Origin: JAXGZG01 sp050952065
GTDB lineage: Bacteria > Bacillota > Sulfobacillia > Fermentithermobacillales > Fermentithermobacillaceae
NCBI GenBank assembly: GCA_050952065.1
Contig: JBMNKF010000008.1
Coordinates: 1-64,000 of the forward strand
DNA length: 64,000 nt
Direction: 5' to 3'
In this document: positions 42,886 through 50,744 of the stretch, piece after piece
How the letters are laid out: every line of letters begins with the position of its first letter
How positions within the stretch are numbered: the first letter of the stretch is position 1
Translations under genes and position numbers: made by a program
Notes under the pieces: generated by a model
Database searches by the model: none
Told to the model about the DNA's origin: nothing
What the model saw: only the letters and a program-made list of their open reading frames with translations

Positions 42886-42932
42886 CTCCTTTGTCGTTCG
42901 CTGACGTTTCGAATCGGTAGTGCTAGACAGCT

Positions 42933-43703
42933 TTAGGCCAGCGGCGCCACCTCCTTGCCGTCCCTCTTCACGTGATCTCTCAAACGGTAGCTGTCACCTT
43001 TTAGGTTGAACAGGTGAGCGTGATGCAGCAGTCTGTCGAGGATCGCCGTGACGATGACCGAGTCGTGGAAGACCCCGGACCACTCCTGAAACGGTCTGTT
43101 GCTCGTCACGATGACAGCCTGTCGTTCGTATGCCTGGTTGATGACCTGGAAGAAGTGGTTCGAGGCTGTCTTGTCCAGACTGAGAAACCCTAATTCATCG
43201 ATGATGAGCAGGTCGAACTTGGCGTAGCGCTCAAGCTCTCGTTTGAAGTTGCCGTCAGCCAAAGAGGCGTAGAGGTTGTCGACAAGGTCCTGGGCTGTTG
43301 TGAAGCGTACGTTGTACCCGGCTTCCACGGCCAAGTGGCCCAAGGAGATCGCCAGGTGCGACTTCCCGACACCACTGGGTCCCAAGAAGATCACGTTCTC
43401 TGCCGCTCTCACGAAGTCCAGGTTTGCCAACATCCGGACTCGCGCCTCGTTTACCGCCGGCTGAAGTCCAAAATCGAACTTATCCAGGGTCTTTCCGGAG
43501 GGGAACCGCGCCACGCGAAAGCGGAGTTCCTTCTGCGTGGCGTCTCTGGCCATCACCTCTTGGTCCACCAGATAGGTCACCAGTGAGAGCGGGTCTTTGA
43601 AACGCATGAGCTGCTCACGTTCAGCATCCGACTCGAGAATCTCACGGAAACGTCGCAGTTTCAGGCGCTTAAGTCCTGCCTCAAGGCTTTCCATGGAACT
43701 CAT
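42933..43703 (-). CDS. istB: IS21-family helper ATPase IstB
   Basis: IstB is a DnaC/DnaA-like AAA+ ATPase that assists IstA in choosing and remodelling target DNA. The 256-residue protein shows Walker A FLGPSGVGKSHLAISLGH, Walker B FDLLIIDELGFLSL and sensor region AVIVTSNRPFQEW, plus the N-terminal helical part LKLRRFREILE. Its ATG overlaps the istA stop (ATGA), a hallmark of the family that couples the two proteins. Length and motifs are complete. Confidence 0.95.
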   Translation of the reverse strand: MSSMESLEAGLKRLKLRRFREILESDAEREQLMRFKDPLSLVTYLVDQEVMARDATQKELRFRVARFPSGKTLDKFDFGLQPAVNEARVRMLANLDFVRAAENVIFLGPSGVGKSHLAISLGHLAVEAGYNVRFTTAQDLVDNLYASLADGNFKRELERYAKFDLLIIDELGFLSLDKTASNHFFQVINQAYERQAVIVTSNRPFQEWSGVFHDSVIVTAILDRLLHHAHLFNLKGDSYRLRDHVKRDGKEVAPLA

Positions 43704-45229
43704 CTCCCGGCCACCTCCACAAGTTTGACGTAGTCGCCCAGGGAGCGGCGTTCCACCTCTACATAGGGGCCATTGTACGGGGCCTGAATGAGCTGTCGAG
43801 GGTCAACAGGAAGAGCGCCGGGGACCTGGAGCTGTTTCAAGACAATCTGCTTCAGGGTCCCGTAACTGTACTGGCCAAAGTGGTTGGCTCGGGACATGGC
43901 CAAGTTCACTGCCTCGTTCCCGTACTCGGCGGCCAGCGCCAGGATCTGCCGGGCTTGTTCCCTGAGATGACCCTGCCTTGACCGGGCCAAGCCCTTGAGG
44001 TAAAGAGGCGCCGAGTCGCCGATGCTTTCGAACTGGGTCTGCAGAGAGTCTTTCCTCTGACGCAGCCCGTGGAAACGGTCTTGGTAGTGGGCCTCGTTAA
44101 GCACCAGACGCCCTCTTTCCATGCATCTTCCATGAACAGCCACGCGTTCTCCCCCCGCGAAGGCCTCCAGCCGGTCAGGGTAGACACACACCTCGATTCT
44201 TTTCCGGGCGTAGGCCGCGGGCACCGAGTACTGATTGGTCTCGAAAGAGAACGTGCAGTCCTTCCTCACGAACCTTGTTACTCGTTGGAACACGCTAACC
44301 GGCCTTTCGGGCAGGGCTGCCAGCGCCTTTCTCTCTTCGGAAAGCCGGTCCGAGGGTACTTCCATCGTGGCTTCGTGGACCTTTTCGTTGGCCACCTCAT
44401 CACACCACTCCAGCGCTTCCCGGTTCAACGATTCGGGGTCAGTGACAGGCCTGCCGTAGAAGAAATCCCATCGTACGTACTTGATGCTGCTTTCGACTTT
44501 GCCTTTGGATTCAGGGTCATTCAGCCAGCAGGCTTCCGGTTTGAACTTGTACCTCGCGGCGAACCTCAGAAGGTCCTCACTGAACTGGATGACCGAGCCG
44601 ACTCGCTCGCTCACCACGGTCTTGGCGTTGTCAAAAAGGACAACCTGCGGCACTCCGGCTATGTACTCCAGAGCGTGCTTGAGGCAGGTTAGGAATGTGA
44701 CCATGTCCTGGGACGTGGTAAACTCAACGTAGCGAACCCGTGAGTAACTGAGAACGAAGGAGAAGGCGTAAAGTGGGCGACGGACACCGCCAAGCGTGAT
44801 GTGGCCGAAGTGACCCCAGTCAGCTTGAGCCTGTTCCCCGGGCAGAGTCTCAATCGGGCGGTACACTCTGGCGTTCCGGGGTCTTATCTCGGACACGTAG
44901 CGCCTGACGGTCCTCTCAGAGCCTTGGTAGGGAATGTCGGGCAGCAGTTCAGCGCCCTTTCCTCCAGGGCACGATAGAGTGCTTATCTCACGGTAGAGCC
45001 GGACCGCGCTGAGTTCCGGTAACATCTCCAGTCGATATTGGAGGTAGCGCTTGTAGGGGTCCAGAATCGACGGCCATTTGGCCGGGTTCTTGACGAATTC
45101 ATCGACATCTAGGGCAAGGCTTTTCCGCACGGTCTTGCGGTCAACGCCAAGGCGGCGGGCTATCTGGGTCTTGTTTAGTCCCTGGCGGGCAAGGAACTGG
45201 ATCTCCACAAGTAGTTCAACTCCAATCAA
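43700..45229 (-). CDS. istA: IS21-family transposase IstA
   Basis: IstA is the DDE transposase. The 509-residue protein has an N-terminal helix-turn-helix (LNKTQIARRLGVDRKTVRKS) that reads the end repeats, and a DDE core with first Asp in GEQAQADWGHFG, second in PQVVLFDNAKTVV and Glu in DPESKGKVESSIKYVRW. A C-terminal beta domain and a basic region follow. It is intact. Transcription runs inward from the right end of the element and continues into istB. Confidence 0.95.
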   Translation of the reverse strand: MIGVELLVEIQFLARQGLNKTQIARRLGVDRKTVRKSLALDVDEFVKNPAKWPSILDPYKRYLQYRLEMLPELSAVRLYREISTLSCPGGKGAELLPDIPYQGSERTVRRYVSEIRPRNARVYRPIETLPGEQAQADWGHFGHITLGGVRRPLYAFSFVLSYSRVRYVEFTTSQDMVTFLTCLKHALEYIAGVPQVVLFDNAKTVVSERVGSVIQFSEDLLRFAARYKFKPEACWLNDPESKGKVESSIKYVRWDFFYGRPVTDPESLNREALEWCDEVANEKVHEATMEVPSDRLSEERKALAALPERPVSVFQRVTRFVRKDCTFSFETNQYSVPAAYARKRIEVCVYPDRLEAFAGGERVAVHGRCMERGRLVLNEAHYQDRFHGLRQRKDSLQTQFESIGDSAPLYLKGLARSRQGHLREQARQILALAAEYGNEAVNLAMSRANHFGQYSYGTLKQIVLKQLQVPGALPVDPRQLIQAPYNGPYVEVERRSLGDYVKLVEVAGR

Positions 45230-45307
45230 GTTGGCTTGCTCCTTTGCTGAGAAGGTTGATTGCTGGTAACAGAAACCTTCTGCTCGGCTCGGAGCAGGCC
45301 TTCTTTA

Positions 45308-45389
45308 TTGTCCTAAAGTGGGGACGATCTTGTCCGAAAGTGGGGAAAAAGTTTGTCCACTTGTGGGGATTTTATCTTGTCCGGCTACA
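45308..45389 (+). repeat. Right terminal repeats of the IS21-family element
   Basis: Three copies of TTGTCC-N4-GTGGGGA lie at 45308-45324, 45330-45346 and 45353-45369, spaced 22-23 bp, roughly two helical turns. They are followed by a terminal TTGTCCGGCTACA (45377-45389). Such multiple sub-terminal repeats bind IstA. The right copy of the ATCGT duplication follows at 45390-45394. Confidence 0.85.
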
Positions 45390-45394
45390 ATCGT

Positions 45395-45716
45395 AGGTCG
45401 CGCGGAAGGCAATAGCAGGTATTTGGTCCTCGACGTTCAACCAGATGGTCTTATCGAGATTATCCTCTCGTTCTGCTTCGTGTGTGCGAAATGGACAGAG
45501 ATGGGCAAGTGGTCAACGGGACACAAGAAAGTAGACGATGTGATTTGGTGGCTGGTAGAAATAGTCACTATCTTCCTTATCTGCACGATATGTGGCCTCA
45601 GAGAAGTAATTGAGGAAGACGTCATTTTGATAGAACCCGTGCCACTCTGCTCGTGTGGAAACTATGCAAGTTGGAGAGGTTATTGGTATTGTGTCAGGTG
45701 CGGAGTAGCCTTCTGA
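45395..45716 (+). pseudogene. 3' part of the gene split by the IS21-family element
   Basis: This is the C-terminal half of the gene begun at 42522, restored in frame when the element and one ATCGT copy are removed. It encodes GRAEGNSRYLVLDVQPDG, a hydrophobic segment (WWLVEIVTIFLICTICGL) and a zinc-ribbon-like end with Cys pairs (CSCG and CVRCG). A start inside the IS end (GTG 45318) could express this half with a short foreign leader, but no ribosome site supports that. The function of the parent protein is unknown; membrane association is possible. Confidence 0.72.
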
Positions 45717-45799
45717 AACGCTAGGTATCCGCAGGTGAGTCTACCAAAGACTCACTTGCTATCTTTCATTTCGTAAGAACCTATCAGGAGGTTCTGGAC

Positions 45800-46500
45800 A
45801 TGTCACGAGTTTACAGACACAGAATGCCCTTCCATGTCTGGTATGTGAAGGAGTACGAGAACTACTTAGAGGATATGGCAAGGGAGGGGTGGCGGTTTGT
45901 TGGAAATAACCGATTCATAAGATAAGAGACGAAAGGGATCCGACTAGATACAGAATCTTGCAGGGTTCTCGCGACCTAGATAGCACATTATTGGCAAGAC
46001 TCGAGGAGAAAGGGTGGTCTTATACAGGGTCACTTCTCAAGTCGAAACTCCACCCGAACTGTTGGCATGTCTTCGCATCGAAAGATCCTGAAGCACCAGA
46101 TTCATACTTCCGAGAGGCCTTGGAAACGACGCTCAGATCGCTCGGGGATACGGTATGGACATCTATTTGGCTCCGGTTCAACTACTTGATCATTCTTGTT
46201 GTTTTTCTGTCTGTTCGTTGGCGGTCTTTTTTCTTTGCCGCATTGCCTTACAGACCACTCTATGAAGTGCTTATTTATGGTAGCCTGATCGTCGGAGACA
46301 TCGTATTTGCATCAGATCTGGTTGCGGCAAGGAAGTATGCGAAACATGTACATGTATATGAACGATTTGGCACATCTTATGCTCCACGAGATTGGCGACA
46401 ACTCGCTAAAGACATTAAGAAACACAGAAGAGTCACGGCTATGTTACTAACCGCCATATACGTTTTCATGTACCTTACCTTCCGGTTGATTCAAGTCTAG
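45800..46500 (+). pseudogene. DUF2812-like membrane protein gene with a frameshift
   Basis: AGGAGG sits eight bases before ATG 45800. The first frame encodes 41 residues (including EYENYLEDMAREGWRFVGN) and stops at 45923-45925. The other frame resumes near 45910 with HKIRDERDPTRYRIL, then LARLEEKGWSYTGS, two hydrophobic helices (about 46170-46310) and a basic tail with a last helix to TAG 46498-46500. Two tandem KGW-type segments followed by membrane helices resemble DUF2812 proteins. One indel near 45910 would restore about 233 residues. The family has no firm function. Mutation or sequencing error cannot be separated. Confidence 0.55.
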
Positions 46501-46542
46501 ACAGTTGGCACAGAATCCCACAGCCGTTTCCACCTCATCAAT

Positions 46543-46630
46543 ATGGTCGGGAAGACAGGACTTGAACCTGCGGCCTCATGGTGTCAAATCATAGAGTATC
46601 CGGAGCCTACCGGTTTCTCCGCCATCCGAA
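46543..46630 (-). other. tRNA-like sequence with an intact 3' half (possible att-site remnant)
   Basis: Read on the minus strand the last 34 bases form a regular tRNA 3' end: GAGGCC variable region, T-arm GCAGG-TTCAAGT-CCTGT, acceptor strand CTTCCCG, then A and CCA. This is close to a bacterial tRNA-Pro 3' end. Upstream a D-arm-like GGAG...CTCC exists, but the 5' acceptor strand (CGGATGG) pairs poorly with CTTCCCG, and no clean 7-nt anticodon loop forms. It is therefore a fragment or pseudogene. Integrases often target tRNA 3' ends, so it may mark an old attachment site. Confidence 0.45.
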
Positions 46631-46789
46631 AAAGGCAGCCAGAAACCCAGCACAAAGACATGACTATGCCCCATCCATCATTACCTGGGCGGGTTTTACC
46701 GCCCTACCGAGGATATGGACAGCGAGGTCTTTGGCGGTCACAACCACACCTGCGCGGAACTCATCTTGGGGGGATCAAGAATGGCTCCT

Positions 46790-46829
46790 AGTGTACATCT
46801 GGATTTTCCAGTGTGCATCTTGATTTTTG
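46790..46829 (+). repeat. Tandem 20-bp imperfect repeat resembling IS21-type ends
   Basis: AGTGTACATCTGGATTTTCC (46790-46809) is followed directly by AGTGTGCATCTTGATTTTTG (46810-46829), 16 of 20 positions identical. Abutting copies of about 20 bp are typical of the sub-terminal repeats of IS21-like elements. The sequence differs from that of the IS at 42836-45389, so it would belong to a different, lost element. Confidence 0.4.
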
Positions 46830-46957
46830 CTCCACAGGCGACGTGTGAAATAGAAGCCAAAGTGTGCCCTAAGGAACTCGGATGTGCTCTCATGGAAACG
46901 AGAAAATGGACGCCCTTGCGGCCCCCGAGATAAAAACGCAGGAAATCAAGCTGTATA

Positions 46958-46983
46958 CTGGCCCCCTGGATTGAGGGGGCCAG
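46958..46983 (-). terminator. GC-rich hairpin past the SLH gene
   Basis: CTGGCCCCC (46958-46966) pairs perfectly with GGGGGCCAG (46975-46983) around an 8-nt loop. It lies about 50 bases after the end of the minus-strand SLH gene. Read on that strand it is followed by TATACAGCTTG rather than a T-run, so termination may be partial. Confidence 0.45.
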
Positions 46984-47032
46984 CAACTTGTCAAACTGAG
47001 GTTCATTAGTTGCAAAAACCGCGTTCTGCGAG

Positions 47033-49201
47033 CTAGTACAGAGGGCCGTCCAAACCGTCCACGACTTCTATGCCTGAGATCAAACCATCTTTGATGATGT
47101 AAACTAGGCTTCTCGTGTTTTCGTCTGGCGTGTAGGAATACGCGTAGTCATAGTCAGTGCCAAACCAAGCCTCGTCGTCGTAGCTGATCCTGTCAACCTT
47201 CCGGAGGTTGCCGGGTTCAAAATGCCCCAATAGGAATTCCTCGGTGTCGGTGATGGCAACGTCCTCCGCGCGGTAGGGCCGGTCTTTTGCCCGAAGCGTA
47301 ATTATCCTGTAGACTCCGTCGGCCGGGTTCAGGTAAGTCACCTGGAAGTCGTCGGACTCCACTACTGTGACTTGCCCGAAACTCTCGGCCCGGTACGTTT
47401 CACGACTCTTCTCGGGAAGATCGAAGCAGAAGGGAAAATCCACAGGGTATGCCCCAAGGTATATGCCGCCGGGATACGCGCGGTTTTCCACGATGGGTTT
47501 CACTATCCCGAACGGGCTGTCGTGCCAGTACCTTATTGAGTACGCGATGGACTGACGCAGCGCATGAGCTTCCTCAATTGAGAAAACCTGATTCAGAGAG
47601 GAACTGTATAGCACGGGGTTTGCATCCCACTGAGCCATCACAATGGTTGCCAAGCCTTCGGAGTAAGCGCCGTCTGATGCTAGCTGAGCCTTGCCGATGT
47701 AATAGTCACGTAACTGTTGGTCTTGGTTGTCAGGCGAGTTCTCCCCAATCGCGGCATCACGCAGAGCGAGCCATAGCGCGTTCCACCAGTGGCCTGGTGC
47801 CTCCGGGCTTTGGTTGTCGTAGGCTTCATGCAGTTCAGACCAGGTGGCGATGGTGAAGTTCTCAAGACACGGGAGAAGTTCGTAGTCACTCACGTTTTCG
47901 CCCGCCAAGAGACGGGGCATGTAGTCGTGGATGTTGCCCGTCGACACGGAAAACTTGCCGCTCTCAGGTGAGGTAGTCTCGTTGCCGGCCCCGTCTTTTT
48001 CAACGACCCTCACGAGGTCTGTGATTGTGCCTCCAGCGTGTCCAATGAGCCGGTAGATCACTACGCAGGCTTCACGCCGGGTGGTATACCTTTGTGGTCC
48101 GAAGGAGCCGTCATCGTAACCTCTCAGTACGCCGTATTCGGAGGCTGTCCTAACAAAGCGCTCGTATGCTGCTGTAATGATTCCGGCATCTGTGAATTCA
48201 ACTGGCTGTGACTCCCCCGGATCGCCTATACTTTCGCTCTGGTTTTCGCCCAGCGCGCGACCCACGATAAGGGCCATCTCAAGCCTAGTAATGGGGTCGT
48301 CAGGTCCGAACGGGGCGTGGTACGGGTGAGATCTGTGGTCTGACTCGATCTCCTCGGCGGTTCTTCCAAACCTTCCGTTGAAATCGTCTGCCGTGACTAG
48401 ACCCAACTGATGCGCCCTGGCGATGTAGCCGTATGCCCAGTGTTGACTTAGGCCTAGGTCAGTGAAGGGCGTTTCGGCATCTGTGTCTAAGGGCTCAATG
48501 TCATACGCTCTGAGCAGCATGGTTACGAATTCAGCGCGAGTCAGCGTGCCATCAGGTACGAACAGGCCGTGACTTCTACCGTTGACGATCCCCCTGCGAT
48601 GTAGCTGGAGTATGTGTGCGTCACCCCAACCAACAGAGCCATCCACGTCTACGAACGGACGGTCTGTGGGCAGTTCTGGCGGAGCGACCTCCTGGCCTTT
48701 TTCAGGTCGCGCACCGGAGACGGTGAATGTTTTTCTGCTCTCTCCCGCAGAAGTAGTCAGCACCAGTTGGTAGTCGCCCGGTTTTACCTGGACATCGTAG
48801 TTGTCCTTCTGATTCCAGCTCCAATCTAGCCCGTGCCCTGGTTGCAGGTAGATGAGGATCGCCGTGCTCATAGGCGTGAAAACCAGTTCGCCATCCTCGT
48901 CAGCTATGTACCACGGAGCTCCACCCGGGATTTCGACAATCTCGTCAGTGCCATTCTTGAAAGCGAAAAAGACTTCTTGTCCCGTGAGGAAAATGTCTCT
49001 TGATAGGCTCAGTCCGTGGGGGAAGGCTGCCCACTTTGCCCTCAACTCTTCCTCGCTTGCCTGGGGGCTATCGGCCGGGGACGAGACTGGCCGGTCGAGA
49101 TTACCCAGAACGGTAGCGTTGCTAACCGTATCCGCTGCTGCCAACACTGATACCAGGAGGACCACTAGGATGATGCTGACAACTCTCTGACTGATTCTCA
49201 T
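47033..49201 (-). CDS. S-layer-homology domain surface protein with a BsuPI-like domain
   Basis: A 722-residue exported protein. ATG 49201 gives the signal peptide MRISQRVVSIILVVLLVSVL, preceded by GAGGTG; a longer reading adds 16 unlikely residues. Residues of about 45-165 resemble the BsuPI intracellular proteinase inhibitor fold (LSLSRDIFLTGQEVFFAFKN, and GLDWSW with QVKPGDYQLVL). Three SLH repeats follow at about 183-235, 245-315 and 330-385 (LTRAEFVTMLLRAY, ITRLEMALIVGRAL, TTRREACVVIYRLI). The C-terminal 335 residues match no family I know. SLH domains bind pyruvylated wall polymer, the product of CsaB encoded at 13979-15067. It is probably monocistronic. Confidence 0.85.
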   Translation of the reverse strand: MRISQRVVSIILVVLLVSVLAAADTVSNATVLGNLDRPVSSPADSPQASEEELRAKWAAFPHGLSLSRDIFLTGQEVFFAFKNGTDEIVEIPGGAPWYIADEDGELVFTPMSTAILIYLQPGHGLDWSWNQKDNYDVQVKPGDYQLVLTTSAGESRKTFTVSGARPEKGQEVAPPELPTDRPFVDVDGSVGWGDAHILQLHRRGIVNGRSHGLFVPDGTLTRAEFVTMLLRAYDIEPLDTDAETPFTDLGLSQHWAYGYIARAHQLGLVTADDFNGRFGRTAEEIESDHRSHPYHAPFGPDDPITRLEMALIVGRALGENQSESIGDPGESQPVEFTDAGIITAAYERFVRTASEYGVLRGYDDGSFGPQRYTTRREACVVIYRLIGHAGGTITDLVRVVEKDGAGNETTSPESGKFSVSTGNIHDYMPRLLAGENVSDYELLPCLENFTIATWSELHEAYDNQSPEAPGHWWNALWLALRDAAIGENSPDNQDQQLRDYYIGKAQLASDGAYSEGLATIVMAQWDANPVLYSSSLNQVFSIEEAHALRQSIAYSIRYWHDSPFGIVKPIVENRAYPGGIYLGAYPVDFPFCFDLPEKSRETYRAESFGQVTVVESDDFQVTYLNPADGVYRIITLRAKDRPYRAEDVAITDTEEFLLGHFEPGNLRKVDRISYDDEAWFGTDYDYAYSYTPDENTRSLVYIIKDGLISGIEVVDGLDGPLY

Positions 49202-49276
49202 TTTGCACCTCGTTGTTGTAGTCTTTGTCTGATTGGACGAGGGAGTCATGCTTGTGTTCCTCTCCGTACGCTACGT

Positions 49277-50104
49277 TCACTCGGATACAGGCTGGTATGA
49301 TGCACAAAGCATCCCAAAGTAACTGGGCAGTCCATAGGCCAGAAATCTTCCTCTTAGAGGTACAACTTGGCTTACACCGTAGAGTATAAGCATTTGCCAC
49401 AGGCTGTCGGGTTGCGCTTTGGCGACGAAATCGAGATCGAAATCCATTAGCGCTTCGAGCCGATCCTCACGGACTATGTCCACGATCATCCGATCATAAC
49501 GCTCCGCCGCAGGGTCAAACCCATAAGGGCCCTGGGCAGTATGGGTGTGGGCGTGGTCTGCGCTGGCCACGAAAGCCACGCGCTTGGGTGATTGAGCGGC
49601 TATGGCACCTATGATGCGCCCGAACTCAACTAGCTGAGCCAGGGGTATGTCTCGGGTAGGCCCAACGAGTACAACATCGGGCCGGCTCTCGTCCCTGGCA
49701 CCGAAGAACGCCAACGGGACAAGGGCGCCGTAATCCAATTGCATGTTGGACGCCGGGCCGCTCAAGCCCCCGTAGTTGCACCCAACGACTGGGATTCCCG
49801 CCTTTCGGGTGCGGGCCACGATCTCCCGTGCAATAGCGCGGTCGCAGCGGAAAACTGCCTCTACTGTTCCAAGGGGACCATCAACTTTACCTGAGCTGTA
49901 TTCGGCCGTGACCACAGCGTTGTAACCTTCCAGACGCAATCCGTGCGGAGTAGCGATAATTGTCACGTCTGGGCTGCTTGCCTTCATTTCTCGTCCCAGT
50001 TGATCCATGGCTGTCCGCAATTTGACGACCTCATTGGACGTGTCTCCAGATTCAGGCAGTATCTCTGTTCCGTGCGGGCAAATGCAGGCATACACTAAAC
50101 TCAT
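49277..50104 (-). CDS. LigB-type (class III extradiol dioxygenase-like) protein
   Basis: A 275-residue cytosolic protein of the LigB fold. Candidate metal ligands are His in ACICPHGTE and in IIATPHGLR, with later conserved-looking LDYGALVPLAFFG and FVASADHAHTH. Members include aromatic ring-opening dioxygenases and the MEMO-like proteins of AmmeMemoRadiSam clusters. No ferredoxin-like LigA subunit, AMMECR1 or radical-SAM gene is beside it, so aromatic degradation is not supported by context. ATG 50104 has GGAAGAG upstream, giving MSLVYACICPHG; a reading from 50137 adds 11 residues. Substrate unknown. Confidence 0.75.
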   Translation of the reverse strand: MSLVYACICPHGTEILPESGDTSNEVVKLRTAMDQLGREMKASSPDVTIIATPHGLRLEGYNAVVTAEYSSGKVDGPLGTVEAVFRCDRAIAREIVARTRKAGIPVVGCNYGGLSGPASNMQLDYGALVPLAFFGARDESRPDVVLVGPTRDIPLAQLVEFGRIIGAIAAQSPKRVAFVASADHAHTHTAQGPYGFDPAAERYDRMIVDIVREDRLEALMDFDLDFVAKAQPDSLWQMLILYGVSQVVPLRGRFLAYGLPSYFGMLCASYQPVSE

Positions 50105-50176
50105 TGGATCTCTTCCTTTCCCGGGCGTTTCTCGCAAAACGCCATCTGGAGTCTTGGAGTAGGGATTTACTGTAAT

Positions 50177-50221
50177 CCCAATACAACTTTAGCACTTGTT
50201 GGCATATTGGGAAATCGGTGG
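50177..50221 (-). promoter_or_regulatory. Inverted repeat upstream of the LigB-type gene
   Basis: CCCAATA (50177-50183) and TATTGGG (50215-50221) form perfect 7-bp arms 31 bp apart in the divergent gap between the LigB-type gene and arsR. Arms about 3.5 helical turns apart could bind a regulator by looping, but could also be chance. Confidence 0.25.
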
Positions 50222-50316
50222 ACGTTGTCATGGTATCTCTGTCCGTTCCCAACCGTTGGCCACGATTCTTGGTTGACACGATGATACCACAGTCTTACCC
50301 TAATTATTAGACACTT

Positions 50317-50324
50317 GCTTAAGC
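50317..50324 (+). promoter_or_regulatory. Possible operator of the ArsR-type repressor
   Basis: An 8-bp palindrome GCTTAAGC lies within ACTTGCTTAAGCGTTG, 18 bases before the arsR start and downstream of an AT-rich TAATTATTAGA that could be a -10 region. ArsR/SmtB repressors bind imperfect palindromes at this place. The match is suggestive only. Confidence 0.3.
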
Positions 50325-50341
50325 GTTGAGGTGAGAACGAT

Positions 50342-50722
50342 ATGGACGAAGAACGCTCGTCAGGCGAGCAAAGGGATGAAGATGTGTGCGATGTCTACTG
50401 CGCTTCCCAAGGGATTGACAGTCTGCGAGAGACCCTGGCAGATGTGGCGGGCCTATCCGAAGTCTTCAAGGTCTTGGCCGATGAGACAAGGACGCAGATC
50501 ATCTACCTTCTTTCCCAAAAGGAACTGTGCGTTTGCGACCTCGCCTCAATTCTTGAGATGACTTCTCCCGCTGTAGCCCACCACTTACGTCTGCTCAGAG
50601 CATTCCGGTTGGTCAAATACCGCAGAAGCGGGAAGATGGCTTACTACTCCCTGGATGACGACCACATTCTGAATATGATTCGAGAGGCTCAGGATCATTA
50701 CGCCGAGGAAAACACCAGATAG
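50342..50722 (+). CDS. ArsR/SmtB family metal-sensing repressor (CadC-like)
   Basis: A 126-residue winged-helix repressor. The N-terminal extension has Cys residues (DVCDVYCASQ), and helix alpha-3 carries ELCVCDLASIL, the Cys-x-Cys metal site of CadC/ArsR-type sensors; the recognition helix is SPAVAHHLRLLRAF. N-terminal Cys plus ELCVC is the CadC arrangement for Cd, Pb or Zn. Metal binding would release the operator and switch on the downstream P-type ATPase, which begins 22 bases on. ATG 50342 has GAGGTGAG upstream. Confidence 0.9.
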   Translation: MDEERSSGEQRDEDVCDVYCASQGIDSLRETLADVAGLSEVFKVLADETRTQIIYLLSQKELCVCDLASILEMTSPAVAHHLRLLRAFRLVKYRRSGKMAYYSLDDDHILNMIREAQDHYAEENTR

Positions 50723-50744
50723 CCTGCCTACGGGAGTGATTGGC

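Larger units (their letters stand above)
42836..45389 (-). mobile_element. IS21-family insertion sequence, complete, 2,554 bp
   Basis: The element begins TGTCAACGGCCA and ends ...GGCTACA, so it has TG...CA termini. It is flanked by a perfect 5-bp direct repeat ATCGT (42831-42835 and 45390-45394), the target-site duplication. It carries istA and istB on the minus strand with the family's four-base overlap, and clustered repeats at both ends. Both genes are intact, so it should be able to move. Insertion occurred in a gene directly downstream of glmS. Confidence 0.93.
46501..47032. other. Gene-poor accessory junction
   Basis: This stretch of about 530 bases holds a tRNA-like fragment (46543-46630), a tandem 20-bp repeat resembling IS ends (46790-46829) and a GC-rich hairpin (46958-46983). 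Short open frames exist on both strands, but their peptides look like translated tRNA or IS ends and have no ribosome sites. It appears to be a scar of past insertions. Confidence 0.45.

Noticed and set aside
44069..44692. Open frame of 207 codons on the plus strand opposite istA
   Set aside because: It is the antisense shadow of the transposase gene, whose DDE motifs are on the other strand.
45318..45716. Independent gene starting within the right IS end
   Set aside because: Its first 24 codons are IS terminal repeat sequence; the remainder joins in frame with the fragment left of the element.
46543..46630. Functional tRNA gene
   Set aside because: The acceptor strands do not pair and no standard anticodon loop with T at position 33 and a purine at 37 closes on a five-pair stem.
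46543..46823. Two overlapping open frames starting MVGKTGLEPAAS and MVSNHRV
   Set aside because: The first peptide is the translation of a reversed tRNA 3' end, a known source of false genes; neither has a ribosome site.
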